NCBI RefSeq assembly: GCF_018604545.1
Contig: NZ_CP075896.1
Span: 558,001-622,000, forward strand
From: Streptomyces koelreuteriae
GTDB taxonomy: Bacteria > Actinomycetota > Actinomycetes > Streptomycetales > Streptomycetaceae
Direction of reading: 5' to 3'
DNA length: 64,000 nt
The notes under the pieces are model-generated. The model saw nothing but the letters and a program-made list of their open reading frames with translations, was not told where the DNA came from and made no database searches. Positions 9,544-16,821 of the stretch are shown here, one piece after another; the first letter of the stretch is position 1, and the number at the start of each line of letters is the position of its first letter. The position numbers were made by a program, and so were the translations under genes.

Positions 9544-10248
9544 ATGTCTCTCACGGACAAGGCCATCGAGCAGATCCGCGAGCTGATCAGGACCGGCGCC
9601 CTGCCTCCCGGTTCGAAGCTCCCTCCGGAGGCGGACCTGGCCGCCCAGTTGGGCCTGTCCCGCAATCTGGCGCGCGAAGCCGTCAAGGCGCTGGCCGTCG
9701 CGCGGGTGCTGGAGGTCCGGCGGGGCGACGGCACCTATGTGACCAGCCTGCAGCCGAGCCTGCTGCTCGGAGGGCTCGGCGGTGCGGTGGAGCTGCTGCA
9801 GGGCGACTCGGCCGCGCTTCAGGACCTCATGGAGGTACGGCGGCTCCTCGAACCGGTCGCCACGGCGCTGGCCGCCACCCGGATCTCCGACGCCCAACTG
9901 GCCGAGGTGGAGCGGCACTTGGACGCCATGCGCGAGGCGCGTGACGATGTCGAACGGCTCAACGCCCACGACGCCGCCTTCCATCGCGCCGTCGTCTCGG
10001 CCACGGGCAACGAGAGTCTCCTCGCGCTGCTGGAGGGCATCTCAGGCCGCACCCTGCGTGCCCGTGTCTGGCGCGGCCTGGTCGACACCCGGGCCGCGGG
10101 CCGGACCCTCGCCGAGCACGAGGCGATCTTCAAGGCCCTGGCCGCGCGTGACGCCGCCCTCAGTCAGGCGGCGGCGCTGCTTCATGTGAGCAGCACGGAG
10201 CAGTGGCTGCGGGAGCACCTGGGCTCGGGCGCGGCTCTGCTGAACTGA
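9544..10248 (+). CDS. GntR family (FadR subfamily) transcriptional regulator
   Basis: This 234-residue regulator has an N-terminal GntR winged helix (about residues 5-70, with LPPEADLAAQLGLSRN and the wing GDGTYVTS) and an all-helical FCD/FadR-type effector domain rich in Asp and His residues (for example RHLDAMREARDDVERLNAHDAAFH). ATG 9544 is preceded by GAGGAG. It is divergent from the fucosidase gene and so is the likely local repressor of fucoside use. Metabolite-responsive acids or sugars are common ligands of this family. Confidence 0.9.
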   Translation: MSLTDKAIEQIRELIRTGALPPGSKLPPEADLAAQLGLSRNLAREAVKALAVARVLEVRRGDGTYVTSLQPSLLLGGLGGAVELLQGDSAALQDLMEVRRLLEPVATALAATRISDAQLAEVERHLDAMREARDDVERLNAHDAAFHRAVVSATGNESLLALLEGISGRTLRARVWRGLVDTRAAGRTLAEHEAIFKALAARDAALSQAAALLHVSSTEQWLREHLGSGAALLN

Positions 10249-10257
10249 GGCGGCGGT

Positions 10258-10833
10258 TCAGGGCGCGGGCGGCAGGTGGACCGTCATGATCAGGTCGCAG
10301 GGTTCCATGCCGGAGCCGCGGTAGGTGTGCGAGGCGTCGCCGTCGAACGTGGCGGTCTGCCCGGCTTCCAGGATGTGTTCCGTGCCGTCGACGATCAGGG
10401 TCATACGGCCCGCGGTGACGCTGACGGTTTCCACGACCCCCGCCTGGTGGGGATGGCTGGGGTACTCCTCGTCCGGCTCCAGGCGCCAGCGCCAGACCTC
10501 GACGGGGGCCGGGCCCGAGGTCGTCAGCATGAGCCGGGCCTCGCTGCCCCGCTCGCCGGTCCACAAGGGCGCCACGGCGTCCGCGGCCACGACACGGACG
10601 ACACGGCCTTCGGGCGACCCCTGCATCAGGGCGGACACGGAGATGCCGAGGGTGTCGGCCAGTCGGACCAGGGTGGCCAGATTGGGGTTGCCCTGCGCCT
10701 TCTCCAGGGCGACCAGAGCACCCTTGCTCACCTGGGCCCGGCGGCCGAGTTCCTCCAGGGACAGGCCGGCCCGGGTGCGTGCCGCGCGGACGTTGTGCGC
10801 GACCGTCCGCAGGGCCGCGGCTGTCTCGACCAT
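10258..10833 (-). CDS. XRE family regulator with C-terminal cupin domain
   Basis: This 191-residue protein joins an N-terminal lambda-repressor-type helix-turn-helix (about 12-65, LSLEELGRRAQVSKGALVAL) to a C-terminal cupin barrel (about 115-185) with histidines in the PSHPHQAG segment. Such XRE-cupin proteins sense a small ligand and repress adjacent catabolic or transport genes. ATG 10833 has a clear GGAGGGA RBS; the open frame extends further upstream without family sequence. It is divergent from a DMT transporter gene, its most likely target. Confidence 0.88.
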   Translation of the reverse strand: MVETAAALRTVAHNVRAARTRAGLSLEELGRRAQVSKGALVALEKAQGNPNLATLVRLADTLGISVSALMQGSPEGRVVRVVAADAVAPLWTGERGSEARLMLTTSGPAPVEVWRWRLEPDEEYPSHPHQAGVVETVSVTAGRMTLIVDGTEHILEAGQTATFDGDASHTYRGSGMEPCDLIMTVHLPPAP

Positions 10834-10875
10834 CTGATCTCCCTCCTGACCGTCGAACATTCCAATGCACCGTTC

Positions 10876-10925
10876 GGTCGTTCGGTTGACATCGGCCGGT
10901 CGTTGCGTTGTACGGTCTGGTCGTT
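10876..10925 (+). promoter_or_regulatory. three phased GGTCGTT direct repeats overlapping a TTGACA promoter
   Basis: GGTCGTT occurs at 10876-10882, 10898-10904 and 10919-10925, spaced 22 and 21 bp, close to two helical turns. The sites lie in the divergent region between the XRE-cupin and DMT transporter genes. A TTGACA at 10886-10891 with possible -10 hexamers TTGTAC (10908) or TACGGT (10911) falls among them. This fits an operator array for the XRE-cupin protein. Confidence 0.45.
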
Positions 10926-10949
10926 CCACTGAATGGTAAGGGATGTGCT

Positions 10950-11699
10950 GTGATCGCTCTGCTGCTGGCCCTGGGCAGCTCACTCGCCTATGGCTGCGCC
11001 GACTTCCTCGGCGGCCTCGGAGCCCGCAAGGCCCATGTGCTGCGTACCGTGATGATCGCGGCTCCGGCCTCTCTGGTGGTCGAACTGCTGCTGTGGCCGG
11101 TGCTCGGCGCCTCGTTCGGCGTCGGCGCCCTCGGCTGGGGCGCCGCGTCCGGGGTCGCCTCGGCCGCCGCGTTCGTCCTGCTCTACCGCACGCTGGCGAT
11201 CGGCCCCATGAATGTGCTGTCGCCCGTCACCGCACTGGTGTCCGCCGCACTGCCCGTCGGGGTGGGCCTGCTGCAGGGTGAACACCTAGCCGTCGCCGGA
11301 CTGGTGGGCCTACCGCTCGCTCTGGTCACGGTCGTCCTGGTCAGCGCCGGACACGGCGCCGGGGCGGCGTGCCCCTCACGTACGGCGCTGCTGCTGGCCT
11401 TCGGCGCCGGCGCCACCATCGCCCTCCAGCTGATCTTCCTGCACCGGGCGCCGTCCGACAGCGGGGTGGCCCCGTTGATCGTCGGCCGGGCGGTGTCCTC
11501 GGGCGTCACCCTGGCCGCGGCGGGAGTGCTGTACCGCAGGCTGGGCCCGGAGCGTCCCGCGTACGCGATGTCCGCGTGCGCCGGTGTGCTCGACTCGGTG
11601 GCGAACCTGCTGTTCCTGCTCGCCGAGCGCGTCCACCGCGGCCAGCTCGTGGGCCTGGGCACCGCCGCCGTCGCCGTCAGCCTCCTCGCGCTGACTTGA
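10950..11699 (+). CDS. EamA/DMT family transporter
   Basis: This 249-residue integral membrane protein is almost entirely hydrophobic, with about 8-10 TM helices and the internal duplication typical of the drug/metabolite transporter superfamily (for example LLYRTLAIGPMNVLSPVTAL in the first half and a corresponding second half). GTG 10950 follows a GGTAAGGGA RBS. Members export amino acids, metabolites or drugs. It is divergent from the XRE-cupin regulator and is followed 50 bp later by a PaiB-like gene. Confidence 0.85.
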   Translation: MIALLLALGSSLAYGCADFLGGLGARKAHVLRTVMIAAPASLVVELLLWPVLGASFGVGALGWGAASGVASAAAFVLLYRTLAIGPMNVLSPVTALVSAALPVGVGLLQGEHLAVAGLVGLPLALVTVVLVSAGHGAGAACPSRTALLLAFGAGATIALQLIFLHRAPSDSGVAPLIVGRAVSSGVTLAAAGVLYRRLGPERPAYAMSACAGVLDSVANLLFLLAERVHRGQLVGLGTAAVAVSLLALT

Positions 11700-11749
11700 A
11701 CGGCCCCGAAGTCCCCCACACAACCGGCCGACGACGCTAGGAGACCACC

Positions 11750-12397
11750 ATGTTCACTCAGCCCTGGGACGCCGCCCTCGACGCGGCCGAATGGCAGCGC
11801 TGGATCGCCGAGGGACACGACTTCGGGCAGCTGAGCGTCAACGGCCTGCCCGGCCACCCGCCCGCCGCAGTGCCCACCCACTTCACCGTCGACGGCTCCT
11901 GTCTCCTGATCCACCTCGCCCGGCCCAACCCGGTGTGGAAGGCGATCGAGCACGATCCGAACGTCCTGTTCACCGTCCTCGGCGACTACGCCTTCGTCCC
12001 CGGCCCCTGGCGCGCCGGGCCCAACACCCCGCCCACCGACGGCGTCCCCACCAGTTACTACACCGCCGTCCAGTTCACCTGCCGCGCCCGGATCGTCGAC
12101 GACCCCGAGGCCAAGGCCGAGCTGCTGCGCCGCCAGCTGGCCCACTTCCAGCCGGACGGCGACCACGCCCCCGTCGCCGTCGACCGGCCGCCCTACGGCC
12201 GGATGCTCCCCGGCATCCGCGGCCTGCGCCTGGACGTCAGCGACGTGGTCGCCAAGTTCAAGTACGACGACCACAAGCCCGCCGAGCACCGCACCGCCGT
12301 CGCCGACCACCTCACGACACGCGCCCAAGGCCTCGATCTGCCCGCCGCACGGCAGCAGCGCCGCCGTCTGGACCACGTCGGCACCTGGAAGCCCTGA
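11750..12397 (+). CDS. FMN-binding negative transcriptional regulator-like protein (PaiB family)
   Basis: This 215-residue protein matches the PaiB/split-barrel flavin-binding family: W-rich N-terminus, a central beta barrel (GQLSVNGLPGHPPAAVPTHF, then a YTAVQFTCRARIVDDP strand), and the C-terminal motif with RRLDH. Named for Bacillus PaiB, most actinobacterial members are uncharacterised FMN-binding proteins rather than proven DNA binders. The RBS is AGGAGACC before ATG 11750. It probably shares a transcript with the upstream DMT gene and the downstream B3/B4 gene. Confidence 0.85.
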   Translation: MFTQPWDAALDAAEWQRWIAEGHDFGQLSVNGLPGHPPAAVPTHFTVDGSCLLIHLARPNPVWKAIEHDPNVLFTVLGDYAFVPGPWRAGPNTPPTDGVPTSYYTAVQFTCRARIVDDPEAKAELLRRQLAHFQPDGDHAPVAVDRPPYGRMLPGIRGLRLDVSDVVAKFKYDDHKPAEHRTAVADHLTTRAQGLDLPAARQQRRRLDHVGTWKP

Positions 12398-12432
12398 CCC
12401 CGCCCCCCTACGCAGGAAACGGAAGCCCGCCC

Positions 12433-13140
12433 ATGACCTCCTTCCACCTCTCCCCCGCCGTCGCGACCGCCTTCCCCGACACCCTCATCGCCCTGGTCAC
12501 CGCAACCGGCCTGCGCGGGCACGAGCCCTGGCCCCAGACCGGTGCGGTCCTGGAGGAGTTGGAGCAGCAGGTCGCCGCCGGCACCTGGCACCCGGCCGAC
12601 GAGAGCGACCCGCGTATCGAGGCCTGGCACACGGCCTACCGCTCCTTCGGCACCAACCCCCGCCGTATCCGCCCCAGCGTGGACGCACTCGGCCGTCGCC
12701 TGGCGAAGAAGGGAACGCTGCCGCGTATCAATCCGGCGGTCGACTCCTACAACGCCGTCTCGGTCCGCCAGGGGCTGCCCGCGGGCGCCTTCGACCTGGA
12801 CCAGGTCACGGGTGACGTCAGCATCCACCACGCGGACGGCACCGAGTCCTTCACCCCGCTCGGCGAACCCGGCACCGTCGAGCACCCCAAGCCCGGCGAG
12901 ATCGTCTACGCGGACGCCGCCGGGGTCCTGACGCGGCACTGGAACCACCGCGACGCCCACCGCACCCGCGTCACCGAGGACTCCACCCGCGTCGCCTTCA
13001 TCCTGGAAACCCTCCACGCCGAGCGCGACGGCCATCTCCTCAAGCTCGCAGCCGACCAACTGCTCGACCTGCTCGCCCCGCACGCCACCCGGACCGCCGG
13101 GTCCTACCTCACCCCGGCCCGGCCCCGGGTCACCGTCTGA
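12433..13140 (+). CDS. B3/B4 tRNA-binding domain protein
   Basis: This 235-residue protein carries the B3/B4 domain otherwise found in the beta subunit of phenylalanyl-tRNA synthetase, here free-standing. Seen features are the YRSFGTNPRRIRPSVDALGR segment, INPAVDSYNAVSV and a GEIVYADAAGVLTRHWNHRD strand. Free-standing members are thought to act in tRNA editing or as metabolite binders, without firm proof. ATG 12433 follows AGGAAACGGAAG and starts 36 bp after the PaiB-like gene, so co-transcription is likely. Confidence 0.82.
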   Translation: MTSFHLSPAVATAFPDTLIALVTATGLRGHEPWPQTGAVLEELEQQVAAGTWHPADESDPRIEAWHTAYRSFGTNPRRIRPSVDALGRRLAKKGTLPRINPAVDSYNAVSVRQGLPAGAFDLDQVTGDVSIHHADGTESFTPLGEPGTVEHPKPGEIVYADAAGVLTRHWNHRDAHRTRVTEDSTRVAFILETLHAERDGHLLKLAADQLLDLLAPHATRTAGSYLTPARPRVTV

Positions 13141-13151
13141 GGTCCCCCGAC

Positions 13152-13868
13152 TCAGCCCGCGTCGGGTCGGTTGCCGCAGACGCAGTGCCCTTCACCCTCG
13201 GCTCCGGCCGTCTCCTCGCTCTCCCCCGGCGCCGGGCCCAACAACACCTCGATGCCCGCCCGCAGATAGCGCTCCAGCGTGGCGTCCGGCGCCGCGGCCA
13301 GGGCGGGAGGGCGGATCTCCGATCGCATCAGGCTGGTGCCGAGCATCCAGGCCGCCAGGAGTTCCGCCCGCAGATCCGCGTCGGGGCCGCCGAGCCGGGC
13401 GGCCAGGCGCTGGGAGAACACCTCCGTGAAGTCCGCCCGTAGGCGTGCCACCGCCTCGTCCCGGCCGGAGGAGCGCAGCACGGACAGCACCGGGTGCGGG
13501 AAGTCGCCCTCCCTCGGGGGGCCCATGAGCAGCGCGCAGAACCAGTCGGGTATCGCCTCGACCGGCTCGGACAGCAGCGGTTCGAATATCTTGCCCGTAC
13601 CCGACACGTCGTTGAACAGCGCTTCTTTCGAGCCGAAGTAGCGGTAGACGAGCGCCGCGTCCACACCGACGTCGCCCGCGATGTCGCGCACGCTGGTGCC
13701 CTCGTAGCCGTACTTGCCGAAGCGGAAGGCCGCGGCGGCCCGCAGCGCGGTACGCGTCCCCGACGCCGAGCGTTTGTGGGCGGGCCGGCAGGCCTCCGCC
13801 CTCGACGTCTCGCCCTTGTGTGCTCCGGTCACGTACCGCACCTCCGTGGTCCACGGCCCCTCGGCCAT
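13152..13868 (-). CDS. TetR/AcrR family transcriptional regulator
   Basis: This 238-residue protein has a TetR helix-turn-helix in the first third (FRFGKYGYEGTSVRDIAGDVGVDAALVYRYFGSKEALF) and a variable ligand-binding helical domain with an ARLRADFTEVFSQRLAARLGG segment. The N-terminal 35 residues before the HTH are unusually long, so a later start is possible. It is divergent from the UDP-glucose dehydrogenase/glycosyltransferase/exporter operon across about 240 bp containing nested palindromes, so it is the probable repressor of that operon and of itself. Confidence 0.88.
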   Translation of the reverse strand: MAEGPWTTEVRYVTGAHKGETSRAEACRPAHKRSASGTRTALRAAAAFRFGKYGYEGTSVRDIAGDVGVDAALVYRYFGSKEALFNDVSGTGKIFEPLLSEPVEAIPDWFCALLMGPPREGDFPHPVLSVLRSSGRDEAVARLRADFTEVFSQRLAARLGGPDADLRAELLAAWMLGTSLMRSEIRPPALAAAPDATLERYLRAGIEVLLGPAPGESEETAGAEGEGHCVCGNRPDAG

Positions 13869-13920
13869 CCGCCCATGTTCCAGTCTGCGGCGGCTGTCTC
13901 AAAGTCACCGACCGATGTCA

Positions 13921-13976
13921 TCAATCGTTGACTTGCGTTCTCGCCCCATGACATACCTGACTCAGGTCAACGATTG
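13921..13976. promoter_or_regulatory. nested inverted repeats in the tetR / UDP-glucose dehydrogenase divergent region
   Basis: Arms TCAATCGTTGAC (13921-13932) and GTCAACGATTGG (13966-13977) match at 11 of 12 bases in inverted orientation, with 33 bp between them. A perfect palindrome ACCTGA-C-TCAGGT lies at 13955-13967, partly overlapping the right arm. TGACTTG also recurs directly at 13929 and 13978. Placement and symmetry fit a TetR operator; it has not been tested. Confidence 0.5.
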
Positions 13977-14110
13977 GTGACTTGAGTCCTCGCTGTGTCC
14001 GGGCCGTACGACGGAGTCGGCCCTTCCAGGTCCGCCCGCGGGACACGACGGCGCGCACCCCGAAGCCGTCGCACGCGGGCACCCTCCTCGACCGGAAAAG
14101 GTGATTCTCT

Positions 14111-15433
14111 GTGCCTGCTCGACGCGTCGCCGTCATCGGAACCGGCTACGTCGGACTGACAACCGGCGCCTGTCTGGCCTCTCTCGGGCACGTGGTGGTG
14201 TGCGCGGACGCCGACCCGCACAAGGTCGAGCGGCTGCGCGAGGCCCAGGTGGACATCCTGGAGCCCGGCCTGCCCGAGACCGTCCGGGACGCCCTGGACG
14301 CGGACCGGCTCGACTTCACGGGCGACACCGCCGCCGCCGTCGCCGAGGCGGAGGTGGTGTTCCTGTGCCTGCCCACGCCCATGGGTGCGGGCGGCGCGGC
14401 CGATCTCGCCGCCGTGGAGGCCGTGGCCGCGCAGATCCGCGACGTCCTGCCGCCCGGCTGTGTCGTCGTCAACAAGTCGACGGTGCCCGTCGGTACGTGC
14501 GAGCGGGTGGCCGCGCTGCTCGGCCGGGACGACGTGGCCGTGGTGAGCAACCCGGAGTTCCTGCGCGAGGGCCGCGCCGTCCAGGACTTCCTGCACCCCG
14601 ACCGCATCGTCATCGGCTCCGCCGACCGGGACGCCGCACGGCAAGTGGCCGACCTGTACGCCGCACTGGACGCGCCGCTGGTGCTCACCGACGCCGCCAG
14701 CGCCGAACTGACCAAGTACGCGGCGAACTTCTTCCTCGCGATGAAGCTGTCCTTCGCCAACAACCTCGCCACCGTCTGCGAACGCTTCGGGGCGGACATC
14801 GCCGATGTCACCGAGGGCATAGGGCGGGACCCGCGCATCGGCTCCGCGTTCCTGCGGCCCGGGCCCGGCTGGGGCGGTTCCTGTCTGCCCAAGGACACCC
14901 ACGCCCTGCTCACCGTGTGCGATCTGGCCGGGGTCGACTTTCCGCTGCTGCGCGCCACCATCGAGACCAACGTCGCCCACCAGCGGCAGCTCGTCGACCG
15001 GGTCGCCGCCGCGTGCGGGCGCGCCGAGGACGGTTCGCTGCACGGCGTACGGCTCGCCCTGTACGGCCTGACCTTCAAGGCCGGCACCTCCGACCTGCGC
15101 GACTCCCCCGCGCTCTCCGTCGCCCGGCTGCTGCGGGAGCGGGGTGCCGAACTCACGGCGTACGACCCGGCGTTGCGTGAGGAGCGGCCGGACCTGAGCG
15201 ATCTGGTCGAGCTCGTCGACGACCCGGTGCGGGCGGCGGAGGGGGCGGCGGCCTGTCTCGTCCTCACCGAGTGGCCGGAGCTGCGCGACCTCGACTGGGC
15301 GGCGATCGCCGCGCGCATGGCCGGCCACGAGGTGCACGACTTCCGCAACCTGCTGGACCCGGACCGGCTCGCGCGGGCCGGACTGAGCTGGCAGGGCATC
15401 GGGCGCGCCGACGCGCCGACGCGGGTGGCATGA
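14111..15433 (+). CDS. UDP-glucose 6-dehydrogenase
   Basis: This 440-residue enzyme oxidises UDP-glucose to UDP-glucuronate with two NAD+. It shows the N-terminal Rossmann motif GTGYVG (10-15), CLPTPM near 86-91, NPEFLREG near 147-154, the KYAANFFLAMKLSFANN helix, and the catalytic cysteine C258 in GWGGSCLPKD. Length and domain order are normal. The start is GTG 14111. It leads a three-gene run with a glycosyltransferase and an exporter, so the UDP-glucuronate is probably made for the adjacent transferase rather than for bulk polysaccharide; that link is inference. Confidence 0.92.
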   Translation: MPARRVAVIGTGYVGLTTGACLASLGHVVVCADADPHKVERLREAQVDILEPGLPETVRDALDADRLDFTGDTAAAVAEAEVVFLCLPTPMGAGGAADLAAVEAVAAQIRDVLPPGCVVVNKSTVPVGTCERVAALLGRDDVAVVSNPEFLREGRAVQDFLHPDRIVIGSADRDAARQVADLYAALDAPLVLTDAASAELTKYAANFFLAMKLSFANNLATVCERFGADIADVTEGIGRDPRIGSAFLRPGPGWGGSCLPKDTHALLTVCDLAGVDFPLLRATIETNVAHQRQLVDRVAAACGRAEDGSLHGVRLALYGLTFKAGTSDLRDSPALSVARLLRERGAELTAYDPALREERPDLSDLVELVDDPVRAAEGAAACLVLTEWPELRDLDWAAIAARMAGHEVHDFRNLLDPDRLARAGLSWQGIGRADAPTRVA

Positions 15434-15515
15434 CACCCGGGCGGGGCGGCCCGTACCCCCTCTGCCCTCTCCTCTGTGTCGCCGAAGAAGAATCCCGAAG
15501 AGAAAGGCTCACCCC

Positions 15516-16724
15516 ATGCGGGTTCTGTGCACCACGCTCGGCAGTCCTTCCCACGGACGGGCTCAACTGCCGCTGCTGCGCGCCCTCTCCAAGGCCGGGC
15601 ACCGGGTGCTGGTGGTCACCACCGAAGCCCTCGCCCCCGTCTTCCGTGACGACGATGTCCAAGTGGACGCCGCTCTGCCGGAGTTCGATCCGCTCGCCGC
15701 GATGGGCCCGTACCTCGCCGACCTCCAGGAGAACACCGGCCTCACGGATCCGACGGCCGCGCTGACCCGCCTGCTGATGCGGCACCTGGCGGGGCCGGGA
15801 GTCAAGCCGCACCTGGACATCCTGCTCCCCCTCGCCCGGGACTTCCGGCCGGATGTGATCCTGCGCGACGGCATGGACATGGGCGCGGTGCTGACCGCCG
15901 AGCTGCTGGGCGTACCGCAGTTGCCGACGCCTTCGGGGTTCAGCAACATCCTGGACCCCGCCGAGGTGCTGCCTCAGCTCAACGAGCGGCGCGAGGAACT
16001 GGGGCTGCCCGGGCGGGACGACCCGCTGTCCCTCGTTCCGCAGGGCCGCGTCGACTACGTGCCGTCCGGATTCTCCTTCGCCCGGCATCTGCACGAGGCG
16101 TGGGCCTACCGGCAGACGGTGGACGTCGAGCGGGGCGCCGTGCTGCCGGAGTGGCTCGCCCGGCTGCCCACGGACCGGCCGCTGGTGTACGCGGCGATCG
16201 GCACCGCCCTGCCGGTGATGCGGGAGCGCATGGCGGGCCGGGGCACGCCTCTGCCCGTGCAGTTGCCGGACCCCACCGAGAGCCTGGACGCGATCGTGGG
16301 GGCGGCGGCCGAGCTGGACGACTGCACGGTGGTCGTGTCGACGTCCGGGATTCCGGTGGACACCGAGGGGCTCCCCGGGCACGTCCATGTCGCCGACCGG
16401 GTGCCGCAGCCGCTGCTGCTGGAGTCGGTCGACCTGTTCGTCACCCACGGCGGCTTCAACAGCATCCGCGAGGCCATGCGCACCGGCACGCCGCTGGCGG
16501 TGCTGCCGCACTTCGGGGACCAGCCCGCCAACGCGGACCGGGTGGCGGAGCTGGGGCTCGGCCGTCACCTCACGGACCGCACCGCGTCCGGTATCGCCGA
16601 CGCGTGCCGGGGGCTCCTCGCCGATCCCGGGCCCCGGGCGCGGGCCCGGACGGCCCAGCTCGCGATGCTGACGCTGCCCGAGGTCGACCAGGCGGTCGGT
16701 GACCTGGAGAAGATCGCCGGCTAG
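15516..16724 (+). CDS. UGT-like (macrolide-type) glycosyltransferase
   Basis: This 402-residue GT1-type enzyme has the GT-B layout. The N-terminal acceptor half begins with TTLGSPSHGRAQLPLLRAL, and the C-terminal donor-binding half contains VTHGGFNSIREAM and the PHFGDQPANADRV segment that contacts nucleotide-sugar. Related actinobacterial enzymes glycosylate macrolides, flavonoids and other lipophilic small molecules. The RBS is AGAAAGG before ATG 15516. Position 82 bp after UDP-glucose dehydrogenase suggests UDP-glucuronate as donor, though UDP-glucose is equally possible from sequence. Confidence 0.9.
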   Translation: MRVLCTTLGSPSHGRAQLPLLRALSKAGHRVLVVTTEALAPVFRDDDVQVDAALPEFDPLAAMGPYLADLQENTGLTDPTAALTRLLMRHLAGPGVKPHLDILLPLARDFRPDVILRDGMDMGAVLTAELLGVPQLPTPSGFSNILDPAEVLPQLNERREELGLPGRDDPLSLVPQGRVDYVPSGFSFARHLHEAWAYRQTVDVERGAVLPEWLARLPTDRPLVYAAIGTALPVMRERMAGRGTPLPVQLPDPTESLDAIVGAAAELDDCTVVVSTSGIPVDTEGLPGHVHVADRVPQPLLLESVDLFVTHGGFNSIREAMRTGTPLAVLPHFGDQPANADRVAELGLGRHLTDRTASGIADACRGLLADPGPRARARTAQLAMLTLPEVDQAVGDLEKIAG

Positions 16725-16821
16725 CCGTCCGGTCCCCCGGGTACGGGCCGCTCCGGATCTCCCGGGGCGGCCCCTGCCCGCGAGCGAGCCGTACCCGCCT
16801 GCCCCCACCCAAGGACGACAC

